Positions 37,761 to 46,394 are shown, numbered from the stretch's first letter. The stretch is 64,000 nucleotides of DNA from Treponema sp. Marseille-Q3903 (GCF_014334335.1 NZ_JACSEU010000001.1:124001-188000); one strand, 5' to 3'. Program-made: numbers and translations. Notes: a model not told the origin generated them from the sequence alone.

Positions 37761-38072
37761 TTACAATCCGAATTTGCCCAAATCTATTCCACCGAGCAAG
37801 GAAGCTGACTTTTGTTTAATCTGCTCTTGAACATTTTCTATTGCATTTTTGTGCGCAGAAACAATTAAATCCTGAAGCATCTGAACATCGCGATTGTCGA
37901 CGCAAATTGGGTCAAGAGTTATGTCGAGCATCTCAAATTTTCCATTCAAAGTGACAGTTACCATTCTGCCACCTGACGAACCTATGCCACGAATGTCAGC
38001 TAATTCTTGCTGAAGTTTTTCAGATTGTTCTTTTAGCGCCTGCGTGTTTTTTAGCAATTCAAATGGATTCAT
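37761..38072 (-). CDS. ybaB: YbaB/EbfC family nucleoid-associated protein
   Basis: A 103-residue protein with the YbaB pattern: an N-terminal coiled helix (LKNTQALKEQSEKLQQELAD), a central beta region with VTVTLNGKFEMLDITLDP, and a C-terminal helix. YbaB/EbfC dimers bind DNA and organise the nucleoid; the Borrelia homologue (EbfC) is well known. It sits between dnaX and recR with no intergenic space. Confidence 0.93.
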   Translation of the reverse strand: MNPFELLKNTQALKEQSEKLQQELADIRGIGSSGGRMVTVTLNGKFEMLDITLDPICVDNRDVQMLQDLIVSAHKNAIENVQEQIKQKSASLLGGIDLGKFGL

Positions 38073-39959
38073 CTACATCCTCCCTGCAACAATTGTTCCT
38101 TTGAATATATCTACAAGTATTTTTGCCTGAACAGGAATTTCTACTTGTTCAGATTTTTCTTCAAGTTCCATTTCTTTTAAAGCGATATTAAACTGCATTT
38201 GGCATTGGCAGATATTAGAAAGTTCTGCAGTAATTTCGCCGGAATACTTTTTTATAAGCTGGAGGTCATAATTATTTTCGACGGTTATATTCACAGAAGT
38301 TGCGTCAACTTTCCATTCGCCGGTTTTGTCGAGATTTGATGCCGCAAACGGAGCTGAAATCGAAAGTGCAGCCATGAGGTTTCCTCGCAACTGTGCAACG
38401 GCCATCCGCTTTCCATTTGAAAGCGTAAAAAAATCGTTCAGCTGAACAGGAAAACCGGCTTCTTTTGTATGATTTTCAGGAACTTCCGAAGTCGCAAACG
38501 GCTGCCCTGAATAATCATCAAAATCTGAGAAGCCTTGATGATCTTCCGGCGGAGAATCAAAATTTGTCCAGCCGTCGTTTTCCATATCTGGATTTTCAGT
38601 ATAACCGATTTCTGACGGCTCAACGACAATTGCCTTTTGAAAAGATGGCGGCGGCACCGTTTGCTCTTGCTCTACGTGAATTTTTAATTTTTCATTTATT
38701 TCTGCCGACTGTATTGCAACTGCATTTTGACTCGCTGATTGTTCAGGCGGCAGCGAACCGCCATCAAGAAAAGGGCTCGATTCTCCTTTTGAAACATCTT
38801 CTGACGGAACAGAAACTCCGCCCAGCAGAGCTCTTGCTGCGTCAATAGCTTCTTTCACTTCACTGTTAGAAACATACCGGTTAATCCAACACAAACGGCT
38901 GAATGAAAGTTCTAGTTCATAACGCGGAGAAACCGAATAACGAATATCGCGATAAAGTTGAAGATAAATTGAAAGCGCTCTCTCAATCTGAACTGCGTTC
39001 CAAGCGCCGAGAACAATGCTGCTGAAACGCTCCTTTGAATTCCCAAGCAGAGACTCTTTTGAAACTCCGCTTTTTATCAACAGCAACGACCTTAGATAAT
39101 CAGCACTGTTGGAGATAATTTGCTCGATTGAAACTCCACCTTGCAGATATTCGTCCAAAATATTGAGGACTTCATCTGTCTTTCCCACAGCACATCCTTC
39201 AAATATTTTGTTCAATCGGTCAATTCCGAGCAATCCGAGTTTGTCCCGAATCTTTTCATAAGTTATATGACCTTCGCTGAACGCAACAACCTGATCAAAT
39301 AATGTATACGCATCACGCATAGAGCCGGTAGATTCTCGTGCAATCCAAAAAAGAGCTTCATCGTCTGCCTGAATGTTCAATTCTTTTGCGGCATCGGTTA
39401 AACACTGCTTTACTTTATCTATTGCAACAAGTCTAAAATTATACTGCTGACAACGTGATTTTATAGTTGCCGGAACTTTTTGCAGTTCTGTCGTCGCAAA
39501 AATAAAAATTACATACGGAGGCGGCTCTTCTATCGTCTTTAAAAGAGCATTAAAAGCCGAAGTCGAAAGCATGTGGACTTCATCGATTATATAGATTTTG
39601 TATTTTGCATTTACAGGAGGAAAAAGAACTTCGTCTTTAATCTGGCGGATATTTTCAACACTTGTGTTTGACGCACCATCTATTTCGATTACATCAAGGG
39701 AAGTTCCTTTTGTGATTTCCTGACAGTTTGCGCACTGCCCACACGGAGTGTCTGTTGGACCTCTTTGACAATTCAACGCTTTTGCCAAAATGCGTGCAGT
39801 CGATGTTTTTCCACACCCTCGTGGACCTGCAAACAGATAAGCATGTGCAATTTTTTTTGATTTTATAGAATTTTTGAGCGTTTCTGCAACAAATTCCTGC
39901 CCAACAAGGTCATCAAATTGCTGAGGACGCCTTCGGGCTGCTGTTACTTCGTATGACAT
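38073..39959 (-). CDS. dnaX: DNA polymerase III subunits gamma/tau
   Basis: A 628-residue clamp-loader ATPase. It has Walker A GPRGCGKT at 45-52, zinc-binding cysteines at 64, 73, 76 and 79, the DEVHMLS Walker B region near 126, and a C-terminal tau-like extension rich in Ser, Pro and acidic residues. I start at ATG 39959 (MSYEVTAARRRPQQF), the family-typical start; a longer frame to 40016 adds an unlikely hydrophobic stretch. TATAAT on the minus strand (39972-39967) ends seven bases before this ATG, so the mRNA should be leaderless. I noted no frameshift slippery site. Confidence 0.95.
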   Translation of the reverse strand: MSYEVTAARRRPQQFDDLVGQEFVAETLKNSIKSKKIAHAYLFAGPRGCGKTSTARILAKALNCQRGPTDTPCGQCANCQEITKGTSLDVIEIDGASNTSVENIRQIKDEVLFPPVNAKYKIYIIDEVHMLSTSAFNALLKTIEEPPPYVIFIFATTELQKVPATIKSRCQQYNFRLVAIDKVKQCLTDAAKELNIQADDEALFWIARESTGSMRDAYTLFDQVVAFSEGHITYEKIRDKLGLLGIDRLNKIFEGCAVGKTDEVLNILDEYLQGGVSIEQIISNSADYLRSLLLIKSGVSKESLLGNSKERFSSIVLGAWNAVQIERALSIYLQLYRDIRYSVSPRYELELSFSRLCWINRYVSNSEVKEAIDAARALLGGVSVPSEDVSKGESSPFLDGGSLPPEQSASQNAVAIQSAEINEKLKIHVEQEQTVPPPSFQKAIVVEPSEIGYTENPDMENDGWTNFDSPPEDHQGFSDFDDYSGQPFATSEVPENHTKEAGFPVQLNDFFTLSNGKRMAVAQLRGNLMAALSISAPFAASNLDKTGEWKVDATSVNITVENNYDLQLIKKYSGEITAELSNICQCQMQFNIALKEMELEEKSEQVEIPVQAKILVDIFKGTIVAGRM

Positions 39960-39966
39960 ACGCTGA

Positions 39967-40030
39967 ATTATAATGTGAAAAAACAAATTTTGAAAGTATA
40001 CTTGCTTACATTTCATTCCGCAATTATACT
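39967..40030. promoter_or_regulatory. Divergent promoters for dnaX and the downstream plus-strand operon
   Basis: Minus: TATAAT (39972-39967) seven bases before the dnaX ATG. Plus: TTGCTT (40002-40007), 17 bases, TATACT (40025-40030), then seven bases to the ATG at 40038. Both give leaderless transcripts. Confidence 0.65.
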
Positions 40031-40037
40031 TTTTAAT

Positions 40038-41171
40038 ATGAAATTTTACGGTGAGCTTTTAGTTTTTGCGATGCTTTTAATTACTAACTTGCGAGTCTTT
40101 TTTGTCAAACAAGTCAGACGTGACCCATTGGTTGTCCTAGCACCTTTTACTTTCACAATTTCAATTCTTCAGGTTTTTGCATTTGGAATCGATTTTATTA
40201 CAGCTCTCGGCGTTTTTATCGGACTGCTCGTCTTGCTTTCAAACTTTCACGCAATTTTCCGATATTTCGAAAAACTTTACATTGACCATTACAGTATTTT
40301 AATGAAAGTCTGGGCTGTTTTTACAGTGACGCTCTGTGTTTTAGCGGCAGGAATCACAATATATTTTGCGCCGGTAGAAGTTCCAAGCCGAAAACTTAAA
40401 ATTGCGGAATTTCAGATGCGTTATAAAGGGCGCTTTGCAGATGGATTTGAACTGATAAAACCGTTTGAAAAAGCAAATGCGGTTTTAACGTGCTTTTCAC
40501 CGAATTTCACTCCAAAAGCTGATTTTCGTTCTCTAAAAAACATCGATAGAGATAAAATCATCATATTTTTCCCCGACAAACGTGGAGACACTGCAAATTA
40601 CGTGCCGTATCTTCAACAACTTGCGCTGGAAAACTACACTGTTTTTTCAATCGACTATTTTGCAGATGACTGCCGCTGGATGCATTCAAAATTTGAAGAT
40701 TTAAAAATATCGCGCCGAATAAGCATAGTTGTAAGAAGTTATCTAAATGACAAGCTTTTTGCCTCTCAACGCGAATTTTACAATTACAACATCAAAATGG
40801 AAATTGGCGCAAGCATTAAGCTGATAGACGATATTCTAGCCAAATTAGACGGTGACGGTGGCGCAAATGACGGAGATAACAAAGTCAGCACAACTCCCGG
40901 TCTCTCTAAAAATCAATACTATCTTGTTTGCGACTGGATGGGAAAAACTTCTCTCGACGAATATCAAAAAAAATATCCGGAAAAAATCCGTGATATCTTC
41001 CTGCTCGACTCCGTTGAACAATATAAAACACCCGGTTATGGAGTGATTGAAGAGACAGACCCTTTTCTTGCAACATTGCTCGGTTCAAAACGGGATTCTG
41101 CTTTTTCAACATCAAAAATGCTCGCTCTAAAAACTTCACAAAAATTTGGAGGAAAAAATGACATTAAATGA
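40038..41171 (+). CDS. Membrane protein with alpha/beta-hydrolase-like C-terminal domain, function unknown
   Basis: A 377-residue protein. The first 115 residues hold three or four membrane helices (for example LVVLAPFTFTISILQVFAFG and IYFAPV near the last). The rest is soluble and contains IIIFFPDKRGDTANYVPYL followed by FSIDYFADDCRW, a pattern seen in alpha/beta hydrolases. Where a G-x-S-x-G nucleophile would be, the protein has CDWMGKTS, so hydrolase activity is doubtful. The ATG at 40038 sits seven bases from a -10 box; a GTG at 39975 is less likely. Its stop overlaps the next start by 14 bases. Confidence 0.55.
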   Translation: MKFYGELLVFAMLLITNLRVFFVKQVRRDPLVVLAPFTFTISILQVFAFGIDFITALGVFIGLLVLLSNFHAIFRYFEKLYIDHYSILMKVWAVFTVTLCVLAAGITIYFAPVEVPSRKLKIAEFQMRYKGRFADGFELIKPFEKANAVLTCFSPNFTPKADFRSLKNIDRDKIIIFFPDKRGDTANYVPYLQQLALENYTVFSIDYFADDCRWMHSKFEDLKISRRISIVVRSYLNDKLFASQREFYNYNIKMEIGASIKLIDDILAKLDGDGGANDGDNKVSTTPGLSKNQYYLVCDWMGKTSLDEYQKKYPEKIRDIFLLDSVEQYKTPGYGVIEETDPFLATLLGSKRDSAFSTSKMLALKTSQKFGGKNDIK

Positions 41172-41925
41172 ATTTAACAATTATCTCAACGCATTTCTCA
41201 AAAAAGAGAATTTTTCCGACGACCCTTCTTTGAACGGAATTCAGATTCAAAACTCATCGCCGGATTCAAAGCAGTTAAAAAAAGTTGCTTTTGCCGTAGA
41301 TGCGTGCGAGGCAACTGCCCTTGCCGCTGCAAATGAAAATGCAGACGTTCTTATTGTTCATCACGGGCTTTTTTGGGGAGGATGCGAAACAATCACCGGT
41401 TCTTTTTACAAAAGAATTGCGCCGTTTATAAAAAATGATTTAGCGCTGATAGCATATCACATTCCTCTTGACGCAAACAATCCTTACGGAAACAACTATG
41501 GACTTGCAAATCTGATTGGTCTTACAGAACTTGAACCGTTTGCATTTTGGCATGGAATGCCGGTCGGAGTAAAAGGCAAGTTTTCTTCGCCGCTGTCGCT
41601 TGACGAAGTTTGCAAAAAAGTTTCAGAGCACACAAAGACGGAATGCCAGTCGTTCCCATTCGGCAAAAAAGACATTCGGAATGTAGGAATCGTTTCAGGC
41701 GGTGCGAGCGGAGATGTTTGGCAAGCTGTTGAAGACGGGTTGGATTTATACATAACGGGAGTGTTTATGCACGACAATTTTCATTATGCAAAAGAGATGA
41801 AAATGAATGTAATTTCCGGCGGTCATTACGGAACTGAGATAATAGGAGTAACCCTTCTTAAAGAAAAAATTGAAAAGGAACTTGGGCTACAGACATTGTT
41901 TATTGACCAGCCTACGGCTTTATAA
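41158..41925 (+). CDS. Nif3-like dinuclear metal protein (DUF34/NIF3 family)
   Basis: A 255-residue NIF3-family protein. It has the N-terminal LNGIQIQNSS segment, IVHHGLFWGG with metal-binding His residues, YHIPLDAN with further ligands, and the C-terminal VISGGHYGTEIIG. These proteins form hexamers holding two metals, and their role is not well defined. I use ATG 41158, with GGAGGAA upstream, inside the 3' end of the previous gene. The frame could be extended to a TTG at 41146, but the ribosome-binding site would then lie within the coding region. Confidence 0.9.
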   Translation: MTLNEFNNYLNAFLKKENFSDDPSLNGIQIQNSSPDSKQLKKVAFAVDACEATALAAANENADVLIVHHGLFWGGCETITGSFYKRIAPFIKNDLALIAYHIPLDANNPYGNNYGLANLIGLTELEPFAFWHGMPVGVKGKFSSPLSLDEVCKKVSEHTKTECQSFPFGKKDIRNVGIVSGGASGDVWQAVEDGLDLYITGVFMHDNFHYAKEMKMNVISGGHYGTEIIGVTLLKEKIEKELGLQTLFIDQPTAL

Positions 41926-41932
41926 GTATATT
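41903..41932 (+). promoter_or_regulatory. Promoter of lspA inside the nif3 3' end
   Basis: TTGACC (41903-41908), 18 bases, TATATT (41927-41932), six bases before the lspA ATG at 41939. No Shine-Dalgarno sequence. This makes lspA independent of upstream read-through. Confidence 0.6.
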
Positions 41933-41938
41933 GGAAAT

Positions 41939-42463
41939 ATGACAAAAGAATTAAAATCAAAACTGCTCCCTTTTACATTGACAATTGTAGTTATCATTTT
42001 AGATCAAATTACAAAACTTATTGTAGTCAACAATATTCCGCCGTACACAATCGGCACACAATTTTTTGGTGATTTTTTAAGAATCATCCATGTTTCAAAT
42101 AGCGGCGTTGCTTTCAGCGTCGGTGCTAGCTGGTCTCTGACTATTAGAAAATTGATGTTCTCATTGATTCCTCTTATTGTGATGGGGATTGTGATTGCAG
42201 TCTATTTTAGAAATAAAGAGTGGAATAAGACACAGCGATGGGCGATTATGGGAATCGTCGGCGGAGGTTTTGGAAACCTGATAGACCGTATTTTCCGTGC
42301 AGAAGGTGTCGTAGATTTTATCGATATTAAATTTTATGGACTTTTTGGGTTCCAACGCTGGCCGACCTTCAACATCGCAGATTCAGCAGTTGTGATTTGC
42401 GGAATTATACTTGTAATTTCATTTATCTGCACAAGCATAAAACAAAGCAAATCAGAAAAATAA
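41939..42463 (+). CDS. lspA: Lipoprotein signal peptidase (signal peptidase II)
   Basis: A 174-residue four-helix membrane protease that cleaves prolipoprotein signals at the lipidated Cys. Catalytic-region motifs are GNLIDRIFRAEGVVDFIDI (the first Asp) and FNIADSAVVICG (the second Asp). Length matches the family. The start at ATG 41939 is leaderless, six bases from a -10 box; a longer frame back to 41870 would overlap the Nif3-like gene. It fits an organism rich in lipoproteins. Confidence 0.95.
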   Translation: MTKELKSKLLPFTLTIVVIILDQITKLIVVNNIPPYTIGTQFFGDFLRIIHVSNSGVAFSVGASWSLTIRKLMFSLIPLIVMGIVIAVYFRNKEWNKTQRWAIMGIVGGGFGNLIDRIFRAEGVVDFIDIKFYGLFGFQRWPTFNIADSAVVICGIILVISFICTSIKQSKSEK

Positions 42464-42482
42464 ATTCAGGAGACCGGGAAAA

Positions 42483-42863
42483 ATGCAAGATTTAGATGAA
42501 CAGGAAAAAGCTCGCCGCAGAAAAGAAGAGATTGAATTCAGAAATAAGAAACGGTATTCAAATTTATTTTTGTTTTTTGGAAGCATTTTTCAAATCGCAA
42601 TAAGTTTGCTTATAATACTAGGGTTGTGGCTCTTGTTTGCATTTATATTTTTCAAAGTAATTGGAGCTCAAAATCAATATGTTTTTCAGGGATTCACAAT
42701 CATCATATTTATTGGCGGCTTGATGCTTGGATTTACGATTTATAAAAAACTCGCTCAATATATTATCGAAAAGAAAAACCTCAAAGAAAAACTTACAAAT
42801 GATGTTATAAAACATTATGCAAAGTTGACTAAAGAAGAACAGGAAAAACTATATAGAAGATGA
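42483..42863 (+). CDS. Small two-helix membrane protein, unknown
   Basis: A 126-residue protein. A very charged N-terminus (EQEKARRRKEEIEFRNKKR) is followed by two membrane helices (about 33-58 and 68-87) and a basic amphipathic C-terminus (KNLKEKLTNDVIKHYAKL). No family is recognised. It lies between lspA and mtnN, and its stop overlaps the mtnN start (ATGA), so it is co-translated with mtnN. Confidence 0.65.
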   Translation: MQDLDEQEKARRRKEEIEFRNKKRYSNLFLFFGSIFQIAISLLIILGLWLLFAFIFFKVIGAQNQYVFQGFTIIIFIGGLMLGFTIYKKLAQYIIEKKNLKEKLTNDVIKHYAKLTKEEQEKLYRR

Positions 42864-43549
42864 TTGGAATTATCGGAGCGATGGACAGCGAGGTAAATTC
42901 TTTATTTTCCAAGATGTCAGCAAAAGAAAAAATTCAGTACAACAACCTTGTGTTTTACAAAGGAAAACTTCTCGAAAAAGATGTTGTCATCGTAAAATGC
43001 GGAATCGGAAAAGTAAACGCCGCTTTATGCACACAACTTTTGATTTTAAAATTCAAAGTTTCGGCTGTGATAAACACGGGAATTGCAGGGGCGACCGGTG
43101 ACGGGTTGAAAATCTATGATTTTGTAGTTTCGTCAGAAGTTGTCTACCACGATTTTGATACTGTTTTTTTCGGCTATAAACCGGGGCAAGTTCCGGGAAT
43201 GCCTGAAAATTTTAAAGCTGATGCCGCTCTTGTCGACGCAGCGCTCGAAGCGTTTTCAAAAACAGATTTAGCAAACGAGCACAAAATTAAAAAAGGGCTC
43301 ATCGCATCAGGTGACCAGTTTATTGCAGGCGGAGAACGAAAAAAAATCATTGTCAACACTTTCCATCCATCTTGTGTTGAAATGGAAGGCTGTGCAATCG
43401 CACATGCATGTTATGCAAACAATATTCCGTTTGTGATAATCAGATGTATGTCCGACTGTGCAGATGAAAACACTCATGAATCTTATTCCGAAGGCACTGC
43501 ATCAGAGCTAAGCAGCAAATTTTTGATCCAAGTTATCAAGGAGCTATAA
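42860..43549 (+). CDS. mtnN: 5'-methylthioadenosine/S-adenosylhomocysteine nucleosidase
   Basis: A 229-residue MTAN/Pfs enzyme that cleaves adenine from SAH and MTA. Motifs are IGIIGAMDSEVNSL at the N-terminus, INTGIAGATGDGLKIYDFVV, VEMEGCAIAHACY (catalytic Glu region) and IRCMSDCADE (catalytic Asp). It is followed after one base by luxS, so SAH is converted to S-ribosylhomocysteine and then homocysteine plus AI-2 precursor. Confidence 0.95.
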   Translation: MIGIIGAMDSEVNSLFSKMSAKEKIQYNNLVFYKGKLLEKDVVIVKCGIGKVNAALCTQLLILKFKVSAVINTGIAGATGDGLKIYDFVVSSEVVYHDFDTVFFGYKPGQVPGMPENFKADAALVDAALEAFSKTDLANEHKIKKGLIASGDQFIAGGERKKIIVNTFHPSCVEMEGCAIAHACYANNIPFVIIRCMSDCADENTHESYSEGTASELSSKFLIQVIKEL

Positions 43550-43550
43550 A

Positions 43551-44024
43551 ATGGCAGAAAAAAAATATAATGTGGATTCATTTAATCTAGACCACACAAA
43601 AGTAACGGCGCCTTTCGTCCGCCAGGCTGGAAAGAAAGTCGGTCCAAAAGGTGATATAGTCACAAAGTTCGATATCCGTTTCTGTCAGCCTAACAAAGAG
43701 TTTATGACAACAGGAGCAATCCACACATTAGAACACCTGATGGCTGAATATATCCGCGACGAAATGCAAGGAGTGATTGACCTTTCTCCAATGGGCTGCC
43801 GTACAGGTTTTTATTTTACTGTTTTTGGAGAATATTCGGAAGAAGAAATTGCAGAACATCTCATGCGCGTCCTTGAAAAAGTCGCAGTTTGGGATAAACC
43901 GATTCCCGCAACGACAGAACAAGAATGCGGAAACTACCGCGACCACGACCTAGAAGGAGCAAAACATTACGCAAAAATGTGGTGCGACCAAATAAAATCA
44001 AAAGGATACAGCGCTTTTATCTAA
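43551..44024 (+). CDS. luxS: S-ribosylhomocysteine lyase
   Basis: A 157-residue LuxS. Iron-binding HTLEHL (H-x-x-E-H) is near residue 58, followed by SPMGCRTGFYF with the catalytic Cys and TTEQECGNYRDHDL with the third metal ligand. It makes homocysteine and DPD, the AI-2 precursor. Adjacency to mtnN forms a complete two-step SAH recycling unit. Confidence 0.97.
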   Translation: MAEKKYNVDSFNLDHTKVTAPFVRQAGKKVGPKGDIVTKFDIRFCQPNKEFMTTGAIHTLEHLMAEYIRDEMQGVIDLSPMGCRTGFYFTVFGEYSEEEIAEHLMRVLEKVAVWDKPIPATTEQECGNYRDHDLEGAKHYAKMWCDQIKSKGYSAFI

Positions 44025-44043
44025 TGTTTGATTTGAGGTCTCT

Positions 44044-45543
44044 ATGAATATTCTTGAAAAACTAAAAGAAACTGCAATTTCGGTTTTGCCGGTGATGGCA
44101 ATCGTCCTCGTGTTAGGAATTTTCGTTGTTCATCTCGACGCGGTTCTTTTAACTCGCTTTGTTATTGGAAGCTTTCTTTTGATAGCCGGTCTCACAATTT
44201 TTCTGCTTGGGGTTGATTTAGGCATTCAACCGCTCGGAGAACGTTCCGGTTCAGAGTTGACAAAAAAACGCTCTCTTCCTCTTTTGCTTTCAGTTGCCTT
44301 TATAATCGGATTTATCGTTACAGCTGCCGAACCTGATATTCAAGTTTTTGGAGATCAAGTCCGCAGAATTTTTCCTATGGTAAACAAAACGGTAATCACT
44401 TTTGTAATAGCAGCCGGAGTTGGCTTTTTTACAATGCTCGGGCTTTTCCGGGCTGTTTTAAATTTTTCTCTTAAGCTAACATTTTTGATATCTTACACTG
44501 CCCTTTTTTTGATTGCAATCTTTGCGCCAAACAGTTTTATAGGAATCGCTTTTGACTCAGGAGGAGCAACGACAGGTCCGATGACAGTTCCGTTTATCAT
44601 GGCTCTAGGACTTGGTGTTTCGTCTGCTCGAAATGACAATAAAAACAGTTTCGGTCTTACGGGAGTTTGCTCTGCAGGTCCCATAATGGCTGTTTTACTT
44701 TACGCCATCTTTTTGAAATTCAACGGGTCTCTCGCCAATTCCGAAGCGATTGGAGCGACAGGCGCTGCCCATTCTGCAATATCATCAGGCGGATTTTTAT
44801 ATAAGGTTTTCAGTTCTTTTGGCGGCGCAATCGGCGCTGTTTTGCACGAATCTCTTTTATCAATCTCGCCTTTGTTTGCAATGTTCATTTTATTCCAGAT
44901 ATTTTTAATCAAAATGACAGCACATCAAGTTACGCGCATAGTGATCGGATTTATATATGCATTCGTTGGGCTTGCAATTTTTTTAATCGGAGTGAATGGA
45001 GGATTTTCGCAGGCAGGCGCTGCTCTCGGGCATGCGCTTGGAGCAAAAGCAATAACAGGCGGCAAATTTTGGTATGCGATTTTGATTGGGACAGGGCTCG
45101 CACTTGGAGCAATCATCGTCTGCGCGGAACCGGCAGTATGGGTTTTGAGTGAACAAGTTGAAAGAGTCAGCGGAGGCACAATCAAGCGTAAAATGCTGTT
45201 GATTTTCCTTTCAGTCGGAACGGCGATCGCTATCGGTCTTTCAATGCTGCGCGCAGTCAGTGGATTTGACCTTAAAATCATTTTAATTCCAGGATATGTA
45301 ATTTCAATTATTTTGATGATTTTCTGCCCGTCATTGTTCACTGGAATTGCATTTGACTCGGGAGGAGTTGCATCCGGCCCGTTGACATCGACTTTTGTTT
45401 TGTCATTTACTTTAGGAGCCGCAGCAAGCGGAAATTCCGGCGACGATTCGTTTGGCGTAATTGCTCTTGTAGCGATGATGCCGCTGATAGCAATTCAGAT
45501 AATGGGAATCATCTTTAAATTCAAACAGGGAGGCAAAAAATGA
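44044..45543 (+). CDS. DUF1538 membrane protein (two-repeat transporter)
   Basis: A 499-residue protein with about twelve membrane helices in two homologous halves. Each half carries the DUF1538 signature: AAEPDIQVFGDQV with IAFDSGGATTGPMTVPF in the first, and CAEPAVWVLSEQV with IAFDSGGVASGPLTSTF in the second. DUF1538 proteins have no agreed substrate. Here the stop overlaps the start of a PII-type gene (ATGA), the arrangement seen for PII-controlled transporters such as AmtB-GlnK. That makes it a regulated importer or exporter of a nitrogen or carbon compound. Confidence 0.88.
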   Translation: MNILEKLKETAISVLPVMAIVLVLGIFVVHLDAVLLTRFVIGSFLLIAGLTIFLLGVDLGIQPLGERSGSELTKKRSLPLLLSVAFIIGFIVTAAEPDIQVFGDQVRRIFPMVNKTVITFVIAAGVGFFTMLGLFRAVLNFSLKLTFLISYTALFLIAIFAPNSFIGIAFDSGGATTGPMTVPFIMALGLGVSSARNDNKNSFGLTGVCSAGPIMAVLLYAIFLKFNGSLANSEAIGATGAAHSAISSGGFLYKVFSSFGGAIGAVLHESLLSISPLFAMFILFQIFLIKMTAHQVTRIVIGFIYAFVGLAIFLIGVNGGFSQAGAALGHALGAKAITGGKFWYAILIGTGLALGAIIVCAEPAVWVLSEQVERVSGGTIKRKMLLIFLSVGTAIAIGLSMLRAVSGFDLKIILIPGYVISIILMIFCPSLFTGIAFDSGGVASGPLTSTFVLSFTLGAAASGNSGDDSFGVIALVAMMPLIAIQIMGIIFKFKQGGKK

Positions 45544-46238
45544 ACCATGCACTTTTAATAAGCATCATACCTCACAACAGTGCAGAATTTATTGTGGAAG
45601 CAGCAAAGACAGCAGGAGCTGGCGGCGGTTCAATAATCATGGGGCGGGGAACTGCTTCGAGCAATATAGTTCAGCTGCTGGGATTTGGTGACAAAGCGCA
45701 AGATATTGTCTACATAGTCGTAGAAAACGAAAAAAAACAGGCAATTTTAGACGCAATCAAAAAAGCTTCAGAATCAAAAAAAGAACACTTTGGAGTTTTG
45801 TTCACAATTGAAGTAGATGATTTCATAAAATCTGGACATATAACTGAATCGGAAAGCACGAAAAATGCGGCGACAAATTTTGCAAAAGCAAAAAACCACG
45901 AAGAAAGTCGAAACGGAGGAAAGAAAATGAACAGCTCATATCAGATGATAAATGTGATAGTAAACAAAGGTTATGCAGAAGACGCAATGGCAGCAGCGCG
46001 TAAAGCTGGAGCAGGAGGCGGCACTACAATCGGGGCACGCGGAACTGCACGTGAAGACGACGTTGCATTTTTTGGAATGAAAATAGTTCCTGAAAAAGAG
46101 ATGCTGATGATTTTAGTTCCATCGGAAAAGAAAGACGAAATTGTAAAAGCTATCACGGCTATTCCATGCTTTGCAGAAAAAGGTAGCGGAATTATTTTTT
46201 GCAGCGAAGCAAACGACTTTACACTTTTGGGAAAATAA
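45540..46238 (+). CDS. Tandem PII-like signalling protein
   Basis: A 232-residue protein with two PII-like domains. Domain 1 covers about residues 1-105, with AKTAGAGGGSIIMGRGTAS. Domain 2 begins at Met130, with ARKAGAGGGTTIGARGTAR. PII proteins normally act as trimers of single domains that bind ATP/ADP and 2-oxoglutarate. Here the two are joined by a charged linker. Just before Met130 is a strong Shine-Dalgarno sequence (GGAGGA at 45915-45920, ATG at 45927), so a short second product could be made. The start overlaps the DUF1538 stop. Confidence 0.85.
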   Translation: MNHALLISIIPHNSAEFIVEAAKTAGAGGGSIIMGRGTASSNIVQLLGFGDKAQDIVYIVVENEKKQAILDAIKKASESKKEHFGVLFTIEVDDFIKSGHITESESTKNAATNFAKAKNHEESRNGGKKMNSSYQMINVIVNKGYAEDAMAAARKAGAGGGTTIGARGTAREDDVAFFGMKIVPEKEMLMILVPSEKKDEIVKAITAIPCFAEKGSGIIFCSEANDFTLLGK

Positions 46239-46266
46239 AATTTTAAAAATGAAAATTTAAAAACAC

Positions 46267-46327
46267 TTGCAAACTTGCTCAAATGATGATAACATTTGAA
46301 CAAACGTTCATTTGAACAGTTATTCAA
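46267..46327 (+). promoter_or_regulatory. Promoter and ArsR operator before the metal-resistance operon
   Basis: TTGCAA (46267-46272), 17 bases, TAACAT (46290-46295). Immediately after comes TGAAC-AAAC-GTTCA (46297-46310), a perfect inverted repeat. It is followed by TTTGAACAGTTATTCAA (46311-46327). The TGAAC/GTTCA half-sites match ArsR/SmtB/CadC operators, and their place at the start point fits repression released by metal. Confidence 0.8.
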
Positions 46328-46394
46328 GTATTGCCCCGAAAATTCCGGCTTTCTAAAAACTGTTCAAAGAACTTGTTATCAAAAGGAGGGTGTT

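Noticed and set aside
39975-40037. Upstream GTG start for the 40038 membrane protein
   Set aside because: A good promoter lies between the GTG and the ATG at 40038, so transcripts would not include the GTG.
44925-45341. Minus-strand frame inside the DUF1538 gene
   Set aside because: Shadow frame of a membrane protein with a clear two-repeat signature.
46296-46394. Longer ArsR protein starting at 46296
   Set aside because: The ATG lies within the operator at the transcription start; the TTG at 46395 has a strong ribosome-binding site.
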